The notes under the pieces were generated by a model. The model did no database searches. It saw nothing but the letters and a program-made list of their open reading frames with translations, and was not told the origin of the DNA. Made by a program: the position numbers and the translations under genes. A stretch of DNA of 64,000 bases from Pseudomonas lalkuanensis (lineage in GTDB: Bacteria; Pseudomonadota; Gammaproteobacteria; Pseudomonadales; Pseudomonadaceae). The stretch is taken from assembly GCF_008807375.1 (NCBI RefSeq), contig NZ_CP043311.1, forward strand, positions 3,514,001 to 3,578,000. The letters are read 5' to 3'. Positions 7,945-15,819 of this stretch are shown here, one piece after another (positions within the stretch are counted from its first letter, which is position 1; every line of letters starts with the position of its first letter).

Positions 7945-10491
7945 ATGGAACTCGGCAGCCTGATCGGACGCCTCAACGCAGAATGCCGCCGCGCCCTGGA
8001 GCGGGCCGCGCAGCGCTGCCTGCAACGCACCCACCATTACGTGGAAATCGAGCACCTGCTGCTGGAGCTGATGGACATCGAGGGCGGCGACCTGGCCTAC
8101 CTGCTGCCGCGATTCGGCCTGGAACGCGATGCGGTGGCGACGGAGATCAATCAGGCGCTGGAGCTGTTCAAGGCGGGCAACACCCGAACCCCCGCGCTCT
8201 CGGCGCAGACCGTGGGCCTGCTGGAAGATGCCGTGGTGCAAGCCAGCGTGCTGGGCCAGCAGGGCATCCGTTCCGGCCTGCTGCTGCTCGCCCTGCTCGA
8301 TCGCGACGAACGCCGCACGCTGCTGCTCAATAGCGCTTCCTCGCTGCTGCGCATTCCCCGCGAGGCCCTGCGCCAGAACCTGGCGGAATGGACCCAGGCC
8401 TCCCGCGAGCAGACCACCTCGCCCCAGGCCGCCAAGGGCAAGCCCGCCACGGCCGGCGCCCAGGACTCCATCCTCGACCAGTACACCCAGGACCTCACCG
8501 CCGATGCCCATGCCGGGCGCATCGACCCCATAGTCGGGCGCGACAGTGAGATCCGCCAGAGCATCGACATCCTCCTGCGCCGCCGGCAGAACAACCCGAT
8601 CCTCGTTGGCGCCCCTGGCGTGGGAAAGACCGCCGTGGTCGAGGGCCTGGCCCTGCGCATCGCCGCCGGCGACGTGCCGCCGCCGCTGCAGGACGTCAGC
8701 CTGCGCGTGCTCGACCTCGGCCTGCTGCAGGCCGGCGCCGGGGTCAAGGGTGAGTTCGAGCAGCGCCTCAAGGGCGTGATCGACGGCGTCCGCAACGCCG
8801 AGAAGCCAGTCATCCTGTTCATCGACGAGGCCCATACGCTGATCGGCGCCGGCGCCGCCGAAGGCCAGAGCGACGCCGCCAACCTGCTCAAGCCGGCCCT
8901 GGCCCGTGGCGAGCTGCGCACCCTGGCCGCCACCACCTGGCTGGAATACAAGAAGTACTTCGAGAAGGACCCGGCGCTGGCCCGGCGCTTCCAGCTGGTG
9001 CAGGTGGAAGAGCCGGACGAATCCACGGCGGTCGAGATGCTGCGCGGGGTCGCCGCCAAGCTGGAACAGCACCACGGCGTGCAGGTGCTGGATGCGGCGA
9101 TCCATGACGCGGTGAAGCTGTCCCATCGCTACATCTCCGGCCGGCAACTGCCGGACAAGGCCATCAGTGTGCTGGACACCGCCTGCGCCCGCGTCGCCCT
9201 GGGCCAGCACGACGTGCCGCCGCCACTGGAAAGCCTGCGCCACCGCGAACAGGCCCTGGAAGAAGAGCTGCAACGCCTGCGCCGCGAACAGGCCACCGGC
9301 CTCGACCACCGCGAGCGCATCACCGCCCTGGAAACCGAATCCCGCAGCAACGTCGTCGCCATCCGCGAGCTGGAAACCCGCTGGGGCGAGGAACGGGAAG
9401 CGGTGCGCGAACTGCTGGAAGCCCGCCGCGAACTGCTGACCCTTTCCGACAGCGTCGACGCCAGCAAGCCCAACGAAGAGCTGGACGACCGCATCGACCA
9501 CCTGGCCGCCGAACTCGCACGCCTGGAAGCCGGGCTGGACGCCATCCGCCAGGACGACCCGCTGGTGCCCGAGCAGGTGGACTCCAAGACCGTGGCCGCG
9601 GTGATCGCCGGCTGGACCGGCATCCCCATCGGCAAGATGCTCGCCGACGAAGCCCATGCCGTGCGCACCCTCGGCCAACGCATGGGCCAACGCGTCATGG
9701 GGCAGAACGCCGCGCTCGGCACCATCGCCCAGCGCATCCAGGCCTACCGCGCCGGCCTCACCGACCCGGCCAAGCCCGTCGGCGTGTTCCTGCTGGTGGG
9801 TCCTACCGGCGTCGGCAAGACCGAAACCGCCTACGCCCTGGCCGACGCCCTCTACGGCGGCGAGCGCAACCTCATCAGCATCAACCTTTCCGAGTACCAG
9901 GAGGCCCACACCGTCAGCCAACTCAAGGGCGCCCCGCCCGGCTATGTCGGCTACGGCTCGGGCGGCGTGCTCACCGAAGCCGTACGCCGCCGCCCCTACT
10001 CCGTGGTGCTGCTGGACGAGATCGAAAAGGCCCACCCCGACGTGCTGGAAGCCTTCTACAACGTCTTCGACAAGGGCGTGATGGAAGACGGCACCGGCCT
10101 GGTGGTGGACTTCAAGAACACCGTGATGCTCGCCACCAGCAACGTCGGCGCCGAACTGGTGCTGGATACCGCGTCCGACCAGCTTGGCAGCGACGCCTTC
10201 AACGAACGCCTGCGCACGGTCCTGCTACAAGCCTTCCGCCCCGCCTTCCTCGCCCGCATGACCGTGGTGCCTTACCGCCCGCTGGACGAAGCGACGCTGG
10301 AAGGCATCGTCATCGCCAAGCTGGAAAGACTCCAGGGCCGCTACAAGGCCGCCACCGGCAAACACTTCGATTTCGACCCGGCCATCGTGAAAGCGGTATT
10401 GGCCAAGTGCAGCTCGGCAGGGGCGCGGGATATCGAGAATGTGCTGATGGCGCAGGTGACGGGGAAGTTGGCGGAGTGGGTGTTGGAGTGA
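7945..10491 (+). CDS. clpV: Type VI secretion ATPase ClpV (TssH)
   Basis: At 848 residues this is a full-length Clp/Hsp100 AAA+ ATPase that extracts TssC from contracted sheaths for recycling. An N-terminal Clp repeat domain spans about 1-150. The first AAA module has Walker A GAPGVGKT at about 222-229 and Walker B LFIDEAHT near 291. A coiled-coil middle domain lies at about 410-530, and the second AAA module has Walker A GPTGVGKT near 618 followed by LLDEIEKAHPDV. ATG 7945, just after tssG, gives the family start; the open frame upstream is a shadow inside tssG. It ends the structural operon, and the cargo island begins 23 nt later. Confidence 0.96.
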   Translation: MELGSLIGRLNAECRRALERAAQRCLQRTHHYVEIEHLLLELMDIEGGDLAYLLPRFGLERDAVATEINQALELFKAGNTRTPALSAQTVGLLEDAVVQASVLGQQGIRSGLLLLALLDRDERRTLLLNSASSLLRIPREALRQNLAEWTQASREQTTSPQAAKGKPATAGAQDSILDQYTQDLTADAHAGRIDPIVGRDSEIRQSIDILLRRRQNNPILVGAPGVGKTAVVEGLALRIAAGDVPPPLQDVSLRVLDLGLLQAGAGVKGEFEQRLKGVIDGVRNAEKPVILFIDEAHTLIGAGAAEGQSDAANLLKPALARGELRTLAATTWLEYKKYFEKDPALARRFQLVQVEEPDESTAVEMLRGVAAKLEQHHGVQVLDAAIHDAVKLSHRYISGRQLPDKAISVLDTACARVALGQHDVPPPLESLRHREQALEEELQRLRREQATGLDHRERITALETESRSNVVAIRELETRWGEEREAVRELLEARRELLTLSDSVDASKPNEELDDRIDHLAAELARLEAGLDAIRQDDPLVPEQVDSKTVAAVIAGWTGIPIGKMLADEAHAVRTLGQRMGQRVMGQNAALGTIAQRIQAYRAGLTDPAKPVGVFLLVGPTGVGKTETAYALADALYGGERNLISINLSEYQEAHTVSQLKGAPPGYVGYGSGGVLTEAVRRRPYSVVLLDEIEKAHPDVLEAFYNVFDKGVMEDGTGLVVDFKNTVMLATSNVGAELVLDTASDQLGSDAFNERLRTVLLQAFRPAFLARMTVVPYRPLDEATLEGIVIAKLERLQGRYKAATGKHFDFDPAIVKAVLAKCSSAGARDIENVLMAQVTGKLAEWVLE

Positions 10492-10514
10492 GGGTACACA
10501 GGAAGGAGTAAGCG

Positions 10515-11072
10515 ATGCCCGGACTAAGTCTGAATCTCTGCCTCAGCAGATTACGTGGCCAACTTGGTCATATCGCTTTCGGGCCGGCGGAGGATTGGTG
10601 CGTAACCAGATTCGATAGCAATGACGAGACCTTGGAAGTCTATTGGTCCGAGCCGAACGCCCCGTACTACCGGACAAGTGAATCCCAGAATGGACCAGGG
10701 GGCGGAACTCGTGGATGGGGAGGTCACGCGGAAATGCAGATGATTCGAGATTTCCCGAACACGACAAACCTCCACGGAGCCCCTTATCTGGTCGAAATCT
10801 TCATCAGCCGGAGCCCTTGCTCCCGATCACCGCAATTCAATGTTGCCGGACACAATTACCCCGTCGGCTGCGGCAAGAAAATACTGGAGCTGGTTAAACA
10901 GAACCCCAACGTCTCGGTGTGGAAAGTCGTTTACGACTCGGTTTTCAACGGTTCGAGAAACGCGCCTGATCCACAGGCAACTGCCCAGGCAGAGCACATG
11001 ATCAACATCCTGAACCGACACCCGCGAGTAGAAGCGCTGCTGTGGAATGAATATCAACGGAGACTGGTTTGA
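10515..11072 (+). CDS. Putative type VI cargo effector with a zinc-dependent deaminase-like fold
   Basis: This 185-residue protein carries a cytidine-deaminase-like zinc signature: HAE at 71-73 (H as ligand, E as proton donor), then a strand ending in PC at 101-102, and a second cysteine at 119 heading a helix (CGKKILELVKQ). A further strand follows (VSVWKVVYDSV). This beta-PC-alpha-beta order is that of toxin deaminases such as the YwqJ and BURPS668_1122 groups, though their cysteines are usually PCxxC; here 16 residues separate them. AAGGAG lies 7 nt before ATG 10515, 23 nt after clpV, so it is probably in the operon. No secretion signal or small immunity gene is adjacent. Codon use is more A/T-rich than in tss genes. 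Function and substrate are inferred from motifs only. Confidence 0.7.
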   Translation: MPGLSLNLCLSRLRGQLGHIAFGPAEDWCVTRFDSNDETLEVYWSEPNAPYYRTSESQNGPGGGTRGWGGHAEMQMIRDFPNTTNLHGAPYLVEIFISRSPCSRSPQFNVAGHNYPVGCGKKILELVKQNPNVSVWKVVYDSVFNGSRNAPDPQATAQAEHMINILNRHPRVEALLWNEYQRRLV

Positions 11073-11125
11073 CCAACCTTGACTGACTACATGCGCGCCC
11101 CCGGAAGGAGTACTGCCGAATATCC

Positions 11126-11263
11126 ATGGGCCTGTTCCGATCACTACGAAAAATGGTCAAGGAGTTAATCAAGGATGAACTGGGTAGAGTTTCAAGAAGC
11201 GAAGACGAGATTGATCGGAGGGAGTTCACCGCCCTTGCTGATGATGTCTGGCGTGATGCATGA
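11126..11263 (+). CDS. Possible 45-residue charged peptide, or displaced N-terminus of the FYVE protein
   Basis: A short frame from ATG 11126 encodes a basic, then acidic, helical-looking peptide (MGLFRSLRKMVKELIKDELG...ALADDVWRDA). It overlaps the 5' end of the next gene in another frame, and its stop overlaps that gene's internal ATG 11256. The composition looks protein-like, whereas the overlapping first 27 residues of the next frame do not. Either it is a small translationally coupled gene, or a single-base indel has separated the true N-terminus of the FYVE protein from the rest. GGAAGGAG lies 15 nt upstream, a longer spacing than usual. Confidence 0.35.
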   Translation: MGLFRSLRKMVKELIKDELGRVSRSEDEIDRREFTALADDVWRDA

Positions 11264-12104
11264 CAACGGCACCCGCTATCTCCTGGAGCAGAAGGGCGTC
11301 TCGTGCGACAACACCGAAACCGACCTGTTCAGTGGCAATTTCGAAGATCGCGATTTCGTCTGGAACGGCAGCAAAGTACGGGTGATGGGCAACTTCCAGA
11401 GCGGTGGGCACCCCGCACTGGCTGGTCTGGGCGCGGTGTATTGCGCTGGCAGGGTCATGGACTCCTATTTCTTCTTCCACAGCGGGCATTATCACCCCAA
11501 GCAGGAAAACGCCCTGTACTTCCTGTGCAATTTCATCGAGCAGAGCTGCGAAGGCCTTTCAGGAATTACGCGCGATACCAAGGTGGCGCAGCTCTGCGCG
11601 GTCAATCACCGCTTTTACCGGGACAAGTCCGAAACCGAGACCTACTGGGCATCATTTGCCCAGATCGCTGAAGGAAGCAGCCCCCAGAAGTCCAAGGTAG
11701 CCTCTTCGTCTCTCGTCATCCCGCGCAGCACGCCGATCAGGATCGGTGCCCCTTCTCCTTCCGTGCCCATACCCATTTCGGGAAGCAGCAAACAGGTCGT
11801 GAAGTCATCGGTTCCCAGCCTCCACGACATGGGCGTGACGGCCCATGGGCGCCACCTTCGTACGATCCCTACCCGTCCGGCCCAGTGGATACCCGATGCG
11901 AATCGCACCCGCTGCGCAGGGTGCAACAACGAATTCGGCCTGTTTCGCAGGAAACACCACTGCCGGCAGTGCGGTGACATCTTCTGCGCCGACTGCTCGA
12001 ACAAGCAGAAGGCATTGGTGCGCCCGGCAAGAAGGAACACCGAGGACACGGACGCGGGCCCCTATCGCGTCTGCAACACCTGTCACGGTATCCAGGAACC
12101 GTAG
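11175..12104 (+). CDS. Putative type VI effector with C-terminal FYVE zinc finger
   Basis: This 309-residue protein ends in a canonical FYVE domain at about 236-306: WIPD (WxxD motif, 238-241), C247/C250, the basic motif RRKHHCRQCG (258-267), C271/C274, and RVC with C300/C303. All eight zinc cysteines and the WxxD, R+HHCR and RVC elements that bind phosphatidylinositol 3-phosphate in eukaryotes are intact. Residues 28-160 form a separate domain with FHSGHYHPKQEN (101-112), reminiscent of the SGHY.P segment of plant IQM proteins. A Ser/Pro-rich linker (165-230) joins them. ATG 11175 has GGAG 10 nt upstream; ATG 11256 is an alternative. No signal peptide is visible. Position between clpV and vgrG suggests a secreted cargo protein; PI3P binding is predicted, not shown. 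Confidence 0.8.
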   Translation: MNWVEFQEAKTRLIGGSSPPLLMMSGVMHDNGTRYLLEQKGVSCDNTETDLFSGNFEDRDFVWNGSKVRVMGNFQSGGHPALAGLGAVYCAGRVMDSYFFFHSGHYHPKQENALYFLCNFIEQSCEGLSGITRDTKVAQLCAVNHRFYRDKSETETYWASFAQIAEGSSPQKSKVASSSLVIPRSTPIRIGAPSPSVPIPISGSSKQVVKSSVPSLHDMGVTAHGRHLRTIPTRPAQWIPDANRTRCAGCNNEFGLFRRKHHCRQCGDIFCADCSNKQKALVRPARRNTEDTDAGPYRVCNTCHGIQEP

Positions 12105-12179
12105 CGCCTGCCGCTGGCAGCGCTATTGGCAAATGGTTCGACTTCGGGAGCCAGCCCCATGGGCAGGAAATGATGCGCC

Positions 12180-13208
12180 ATGCCTAACTACACACGTATC
12201 GCCTACATCATCGTAGGCACCAAGTCCTACCATCAATGGGAAGACTTCGCCTCGAAGATCATCGAAAAGGCCTTGATGACCAGTGGCAAGGCTCGCGTCA
12301 TCGATGCTGACCAGGAAGCAGATGTCAGCTGGTTGAGCGAGCTGAGCGACTCCAGCAACCAGAAGATGATCACCATTCTCAGGGTGGAAATGGAGGACGT
12401 GCTGGCCGGCAAGTCAATGCACAACCTGCACTTCTACCTCATGTCCACTCATAACCATGGCGCCCCCGGAAAGATCATCGTGCTGGGCCACGGTTCCCTT
12501 GGCGCGGAGATAGGCGCCTACGCGGACAAGGACAAGAAGGTTTATCTCGCCTCTTCTCAAAAGACGTTCATAGAAGCCGTTTTTCCGACTTTGCCACCAC
12601 ACCCCTCGACATCTCTCAACCTTCCGCCGGACCAGGGCCTGAAAACCATTGCGCTCCGCCAGTGCTATGCCGCACGGACCACCAGCAAGTACGTGAGCAA
12701 GTCCGCGCAGAACAATTCATACGAGGCTGCTGCAGGTTCGGCAGCTGACATCACGGCGAAAGCCTTGCGAAAGAAGGGATGGTCCGGCCTGGGTATCACG
12801 CTCACGTCATCGCCGGAGTTCAATATCTTCTTTGGCGGAACCGCATCGGTGGAAATGTCCACGATCATGCCCTTGGTCAATCAGGTGAAGGGCAACCCCA
12901 CGGTTTTACCCGCAGAACACAAAGTCTCCCAGGACGGCAGCCGAATCGAGATCGCCAAGGGGGCCTTTGCCGACAAGAGCCAACTCAAGACCCATGACAG
13001 TCACCAGTGGTGGACGCCCGACGGTAGTAACCAGGTTCTTTACCCCGATCATTGGATCGTGAAGAAGAACCTGTTCAGCTGGGAGATCCTGCTGCCCGAG
13101 TATGTACGCGCCAATGTGACGGCAAACAGCCTGACTCCTATCGCCACATCAGAATCCGAATCCATGCACTTGAAGAAGACGGAATTCAAAGTCAGAACCA
13201 TCATTTGA
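12180..13208 (+). CDS. Putative type VI effector, possible clan CD (caspase-like) cysteine peptidase
   Basis: This 342-residue protein has no signal peptide. A hydrophobic strand leads to GHGS with H104 (KIIVLGHGSLGAEIG), and a second strand leads to C162 (LKTIALRQCYAA). A strand-HG followed some 60 residues later by a strand-C is the His/Cys dyad layout of clan CD peptidases (caspase, C80, C11, CHAT). An N-terminal alpha/beta part and a C-terminal tail (250-342) are unassigned. The assignment is pattern-based, and an alpha/beta fold without protease activity is possible. It starts at ATG 12180 with AGGAAA upstream, 75 nt after the FYVE gene and 56 nt before vgrG. Its codon use is visibly less GC-biased than the tss genes. 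Confidence 0.6.
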   Translation: MPNYTRIAYIIVGTKSYHQWEDFASKIIEKALMTSGKARVIDADQEADVSWLSELSDSSNQKMITILRVEMEDVLAGKSMHNLHFYLMSTHNHGAPGKIIVLGHGSLGAEIGAYADKDKKVYLASSQKTFIEAVFPTLPPHPSTSLNLPPDQGLKTIALRQCYAARTTSKYVSKSAQNNSYEAAAGSAADITAKALRKKGWSGLGITLTSSPEFNIFFGGTASVEMSTIMPLVNQVKGNPTVLPAEHKVSQDGSRIEIAKGAFADKSQLKTHDSHQWWTPDGSNQVLYPDHWIVKKNLFSWEILLPEYVRANVTANSLTPIATSESESMHLKKTEFKVRTII

Positions 13209-13264
13209 ATACTCAACGCGCGCCGGCGTGAGCCATTTTTTCATGGAAGCGAACAAGGAAGAGA

Positions 13265-15271
13265 ATGCCCCGACCCACTGACACCACCACCAGCCTTTCT
13301 CTCTGCGCCTCGGCACTGGCCGACCTGTATCCACAGCAACTGGTTGGCGGGGAGCATCTGAATCGCCTTGGCGATCTACAGCTCGGCTGTTTCAGCGCCA
13401 CTGCCCTCTCCCAGACCAGCGCAGTCGCGACTCACGTCACCGCCACCCTCCACAACGACGCCCACCAGCGCCCCCTCGACGCCCTGGTCGCCGAAATCCA
13501 CCAGCTCCCCGCCGACGCCACCGCTGAGCGCTATCAACTGGTACTGCGCCCCTGGCTCTGGTGGCTGACCCTGGCGAGCAACAACCGGGTGTTCCAGAAC
13601 AAGACCACCAGCGACATCGTCACCGGCATCTTCTCGGACCATGGTTTTACCGATTACCAGTTGAAGCTCAGCGGCAGCTACGAGCCCCGCGAGTATTGCG
13701 TGCAGTACGGCGAGACCGACTTCGCCTTCGTGTCGCGGCTGCTGGAGGAGGAAGGGATCTTCTGGTTCTTCACCCATGAGGACGGCAAGCACACGCTGGT
13801 GCTGGGGGACAGCAACGATGCCTTCCCGCAGATTCCCAATGGGCCGAAGGTGCCTTATCTGGGTCAGGGCATTGGCGTGCGCGAGTTGCATGGCGTGCGT
13901 TCCGGGCAGCTCTGCCTGCAGGCGGTGGCCGGGGTGTACAGCGCCACGGACTACGAATTCACCACGCCCACCACCTCGCTCTACAGCCAGGCCGAAGCGG
14001 TGGCCGGGCCACGGTCGATGTACGAGCATCCCGGCGGCTATACCGCCAAGGCGCGCGGCGATGCGCTGTCCAAGCAGCGGGTGGATGAACTGCGCAGCCA
14101 GGAGAAGCGCTTCATTGGCGAGAGCGACTGCCGCTGGCTGGTACCGGGGCACTGGTTCACCCTGGACGGGCATGACGACGAGTCGCTGAATATCGACTGG
14201 GTGGTGACCTCGGTCACCCACGAAGCCAGCCACGAGCATTACCGCAACCGCTTCGAAGCCATTCCCAAGGCCACCAACTACCGCCCGCCACGTACCACGC
14301 CCAAGCCGCGCATGCACACCCAGACGGCGGTGGTGGTGGGCAAGAGCGGCGAGGAAATCTGGACCGACCAGTACGGCCGCATCAAGATCCAGTTCCCCTG
14401 GGACCGCCTGGGCAACAACGACGAAACCTCGTCTTGCTGGGTACGGGTGGTGCTGCCCTGGAGCGGCAAGGGCTTCGGCATGCAGTTCATCCCGCGCATC
14501 GGCCAGGAGGTGATCGTCACCTTCATCGACGGCGACCCGGACCGCCCGCTGGTCACCGGCTGCGTCTACAACGGCGACAACACCCTGCCCTACGCCCTGC
14601 CGGACAACCAGACGCAATCCGGCATCAAGACCAATTCCTCCAAGGGCGGCGGCGGCTTCAACGAGCTGCGTTTCGAGGACAAGAAGGACGCTGAGGAAGT
14701 GTTCCTGCAGGCGCAGAAGGACATGAAGGTGAATGTGCTCAACGACAGCACCGCCACCATCGGCCACGACGAAACCCTCACGGTGCAGAACGCACGCACC
14801 CGCACGGTGAAGGAAGGCGACGAGACCATCACCCTGGAAAAGGGCAAGCGCAGCGTCACCATCCAGACCGGCAGCGACACCCTGGATGTGAAGGACAGCC
14901 GCACGGTGAAGGTGGGCGCCGACCAGACCCACAGCACCGGCGGCAACTACAGCCACAAGGTCACCGGCAACTACGAGTTGACCGTGGACGGCAACCTCAC
15001 CATCAAGGTCAGCGGCACCCTCACCCTGCAGAGCGGCGGCAGCCTGACCATCAAGAGCGATGCCGACCTCGCCGCCCAGGCCGGCACCTCCATCACCCAG
15101 AAGGCCGGTACGTCGCTGACCAACCAGGCAGGCACCTCCCTGGACAACAAGGCCGGTACCACCCTGACCAACGATGCCGGCATCAGCCTGACCAACAAGG
15201 CCAGCGCCGAACAGACGGTGGATGGCGGCGGCATGCTGACCATCAAGGGCGGCCTGGTGAAGGTGAATTGA
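13265..15271 (+). CDS. vgrG: Type VI secretion tip protein VgrG
   Basis: This 668-residue VgrG forms the trimeric spike at the tube tip. Residues from about 15 to 340 are the gp27-like part (with NNRVFQNKTTSDIV and YCVQYGETDFAFVSRLLEEEGI). The gp5 OB-fold follows with DQYGRIKIQFPWD near 370, then GFNELRFEDKKDAEEVFLQAQKDM and a beta-helical needle rich in short repeats (TSITQKAGTSLTNQAGTSL). No extra toxin domain follows the needle, so effectors must be separate cargo, fitting the genes just upstream. GGAAGAG precedes ATG 13265. Confidence 0.96.
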   Translation: MPRPTDTTTSLSLCASALADLYPQQLVGGEHLNRLGDLQLGCFSATALSQTSAVATHVTATLHNDAHQRPLDALVAEIHQLPADATAERYQLVLRPWLWWLTLASNNRVFQNKTTSDIVTGIFSDHGFTDYQLKLSGSYEPREYCVQYGETDFAFVSRLLEEEGIFWFFTHEDGKHTLVLGDSNDAFPQIPNGPKVPYLGQGIGVRELHGVRSGQLCLQAVAGVYSATDYEFTTPTTSLYSQAEAVAGPRSMYEHPGGYTAKARGDALSKQRVDELRSQEKRFIGESDCRWLVPGHWFTLDGHDDESLNIDWVVTSVTHEASHEHYRNRFEAIPKATNYRPPRTTPKPRMHTQTAVVVGKSGEEIWTDQYGRIKIQFPWDRLGNNDETSSCWVRVVLPWSGKGFGMQFIPRIGQEVIVTFIDGDPDRPLVTGCVYNGDNTLPYALPDNQTQSGIKTNSSKGGGGFNELRFEDKKDAEEVFLQAQKDMKVNVLNDSTATIGHDETLTVQNARTRTVKEGDETITLEKGKRSVTIQTGSDTLDVKDSRTVKVGADQTHSTGGNYSHKVTGNYELTVDGNLTIKVSGTLTLQSGGSLTIKSDADLAAQAGTSITQKAGTSLTNQAGTSLDNKAGTTLTNDAGISLTNKASAEQTVDGGGMLTIKGGLVKVN

Positions 15272-15273
15272 CC

Positions 15274-15819
15274 ATGGCGAACGGCGGCAAGCTCGACCTC
15301 ACCCGTGGCGACAGCCGCATGCAGGGCCAGTTGCAGGACGGCGAACTGGAAGGGCCCGTGCGCATCGAAGAAGCGGGCCGCCCCCAGGCGCAGCTCAGCT
15401 ACAGCCAGGGCGAGCTGAACGGTCCGGTCACCCTCTTCCACCCCAACGGCAGGGTCTCGGCACAGATGCCCTACGTGCGCGGCAAGCTCCACGGCGTGGC
15501 GACCTTCCATGCGCCGGAAGGCTGGCTGCAGCGCAAGGTGAGTTACCGCCAGGGCCTGATGCACGGCGAGGCCACCAGCTATTTCCCCGACGGCGGCGTG
15601 GCTGAAGTCGAGCACTATCGCGACGGGGTGCGCGACGGGGCCTACCAGCGTTTCCACGGCAACGGCCAGCTCGCATTGCGCAGCCGTTATCTCAAGGGCC
15701 AGTTGCTGGAGCCCGGCCAACCCTTCACCGAGGACGGTCGTCCATTGAACGCCGAGGGCAAGCCCATGTCCCGGCTGCGCTGGTGGTGGAAGCGCTGGAC
15801 CGAACCGGCTGAAGCCTGA
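15274..15819 (+). CDS. MORN-repeat protein of the YwqK family (candidate immunity or adaptor)
   Basis: This 181-residue protein is built almost entirely of MORN_2-type repeats (G.L.G......G.......Y..G..), for example GELNGPVTLFHPNG, GKLHGVATFHAPEG, GLMHGEATSYFPDG and GVRDGAYQRFHGNG. A basic, Trp-rich tail follows. ATG 15274 is chosen over an overlapping TTG at 15268; it lies 2 nt after the vgrG stop. In Bacillus, YwqK is the partner antitoxin of the YwqJ deaminase, which makes this a possible immunity protein for the deaminase-like gene at 10515. Such repeats also occur in other T6SS-linked proteins, so an adaptor role is equally possible. Confidence 0.8.
   Translation: MANGGKLDLTRGDSRMQGQLQDGELEGPVRIEEAGRPQAQLSYSQGELNGPVTLFHPNGRVSAQMPYVRGKLHGVATFHAPEGWLQRKVSYRQGLMHGEATSYFPDGGVAEVEHYRDGVRDGAYQRFHGNGQLALRSRYLKGQLLEPGQPFTEDGRPLNAEGKPMSRLRWWWKRWTEPAEA

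Noticed and set aside
7771..10035. A 754-codon minus-strand frame opposite clpV
   Set aside because: Mirror frame of clpV, which has all expected AAA+ motifs in the plus direction.
15060..15250. Repetitive sequence in the 3' part of vgrG considered as a CRISPR-like or tandem DNA repeat
   Set aside because: The periodicity is that of coding repeats (AGTSLT-like) in the VgrG beta-helical needle. Unit sequences vary and no spacer structure exists.
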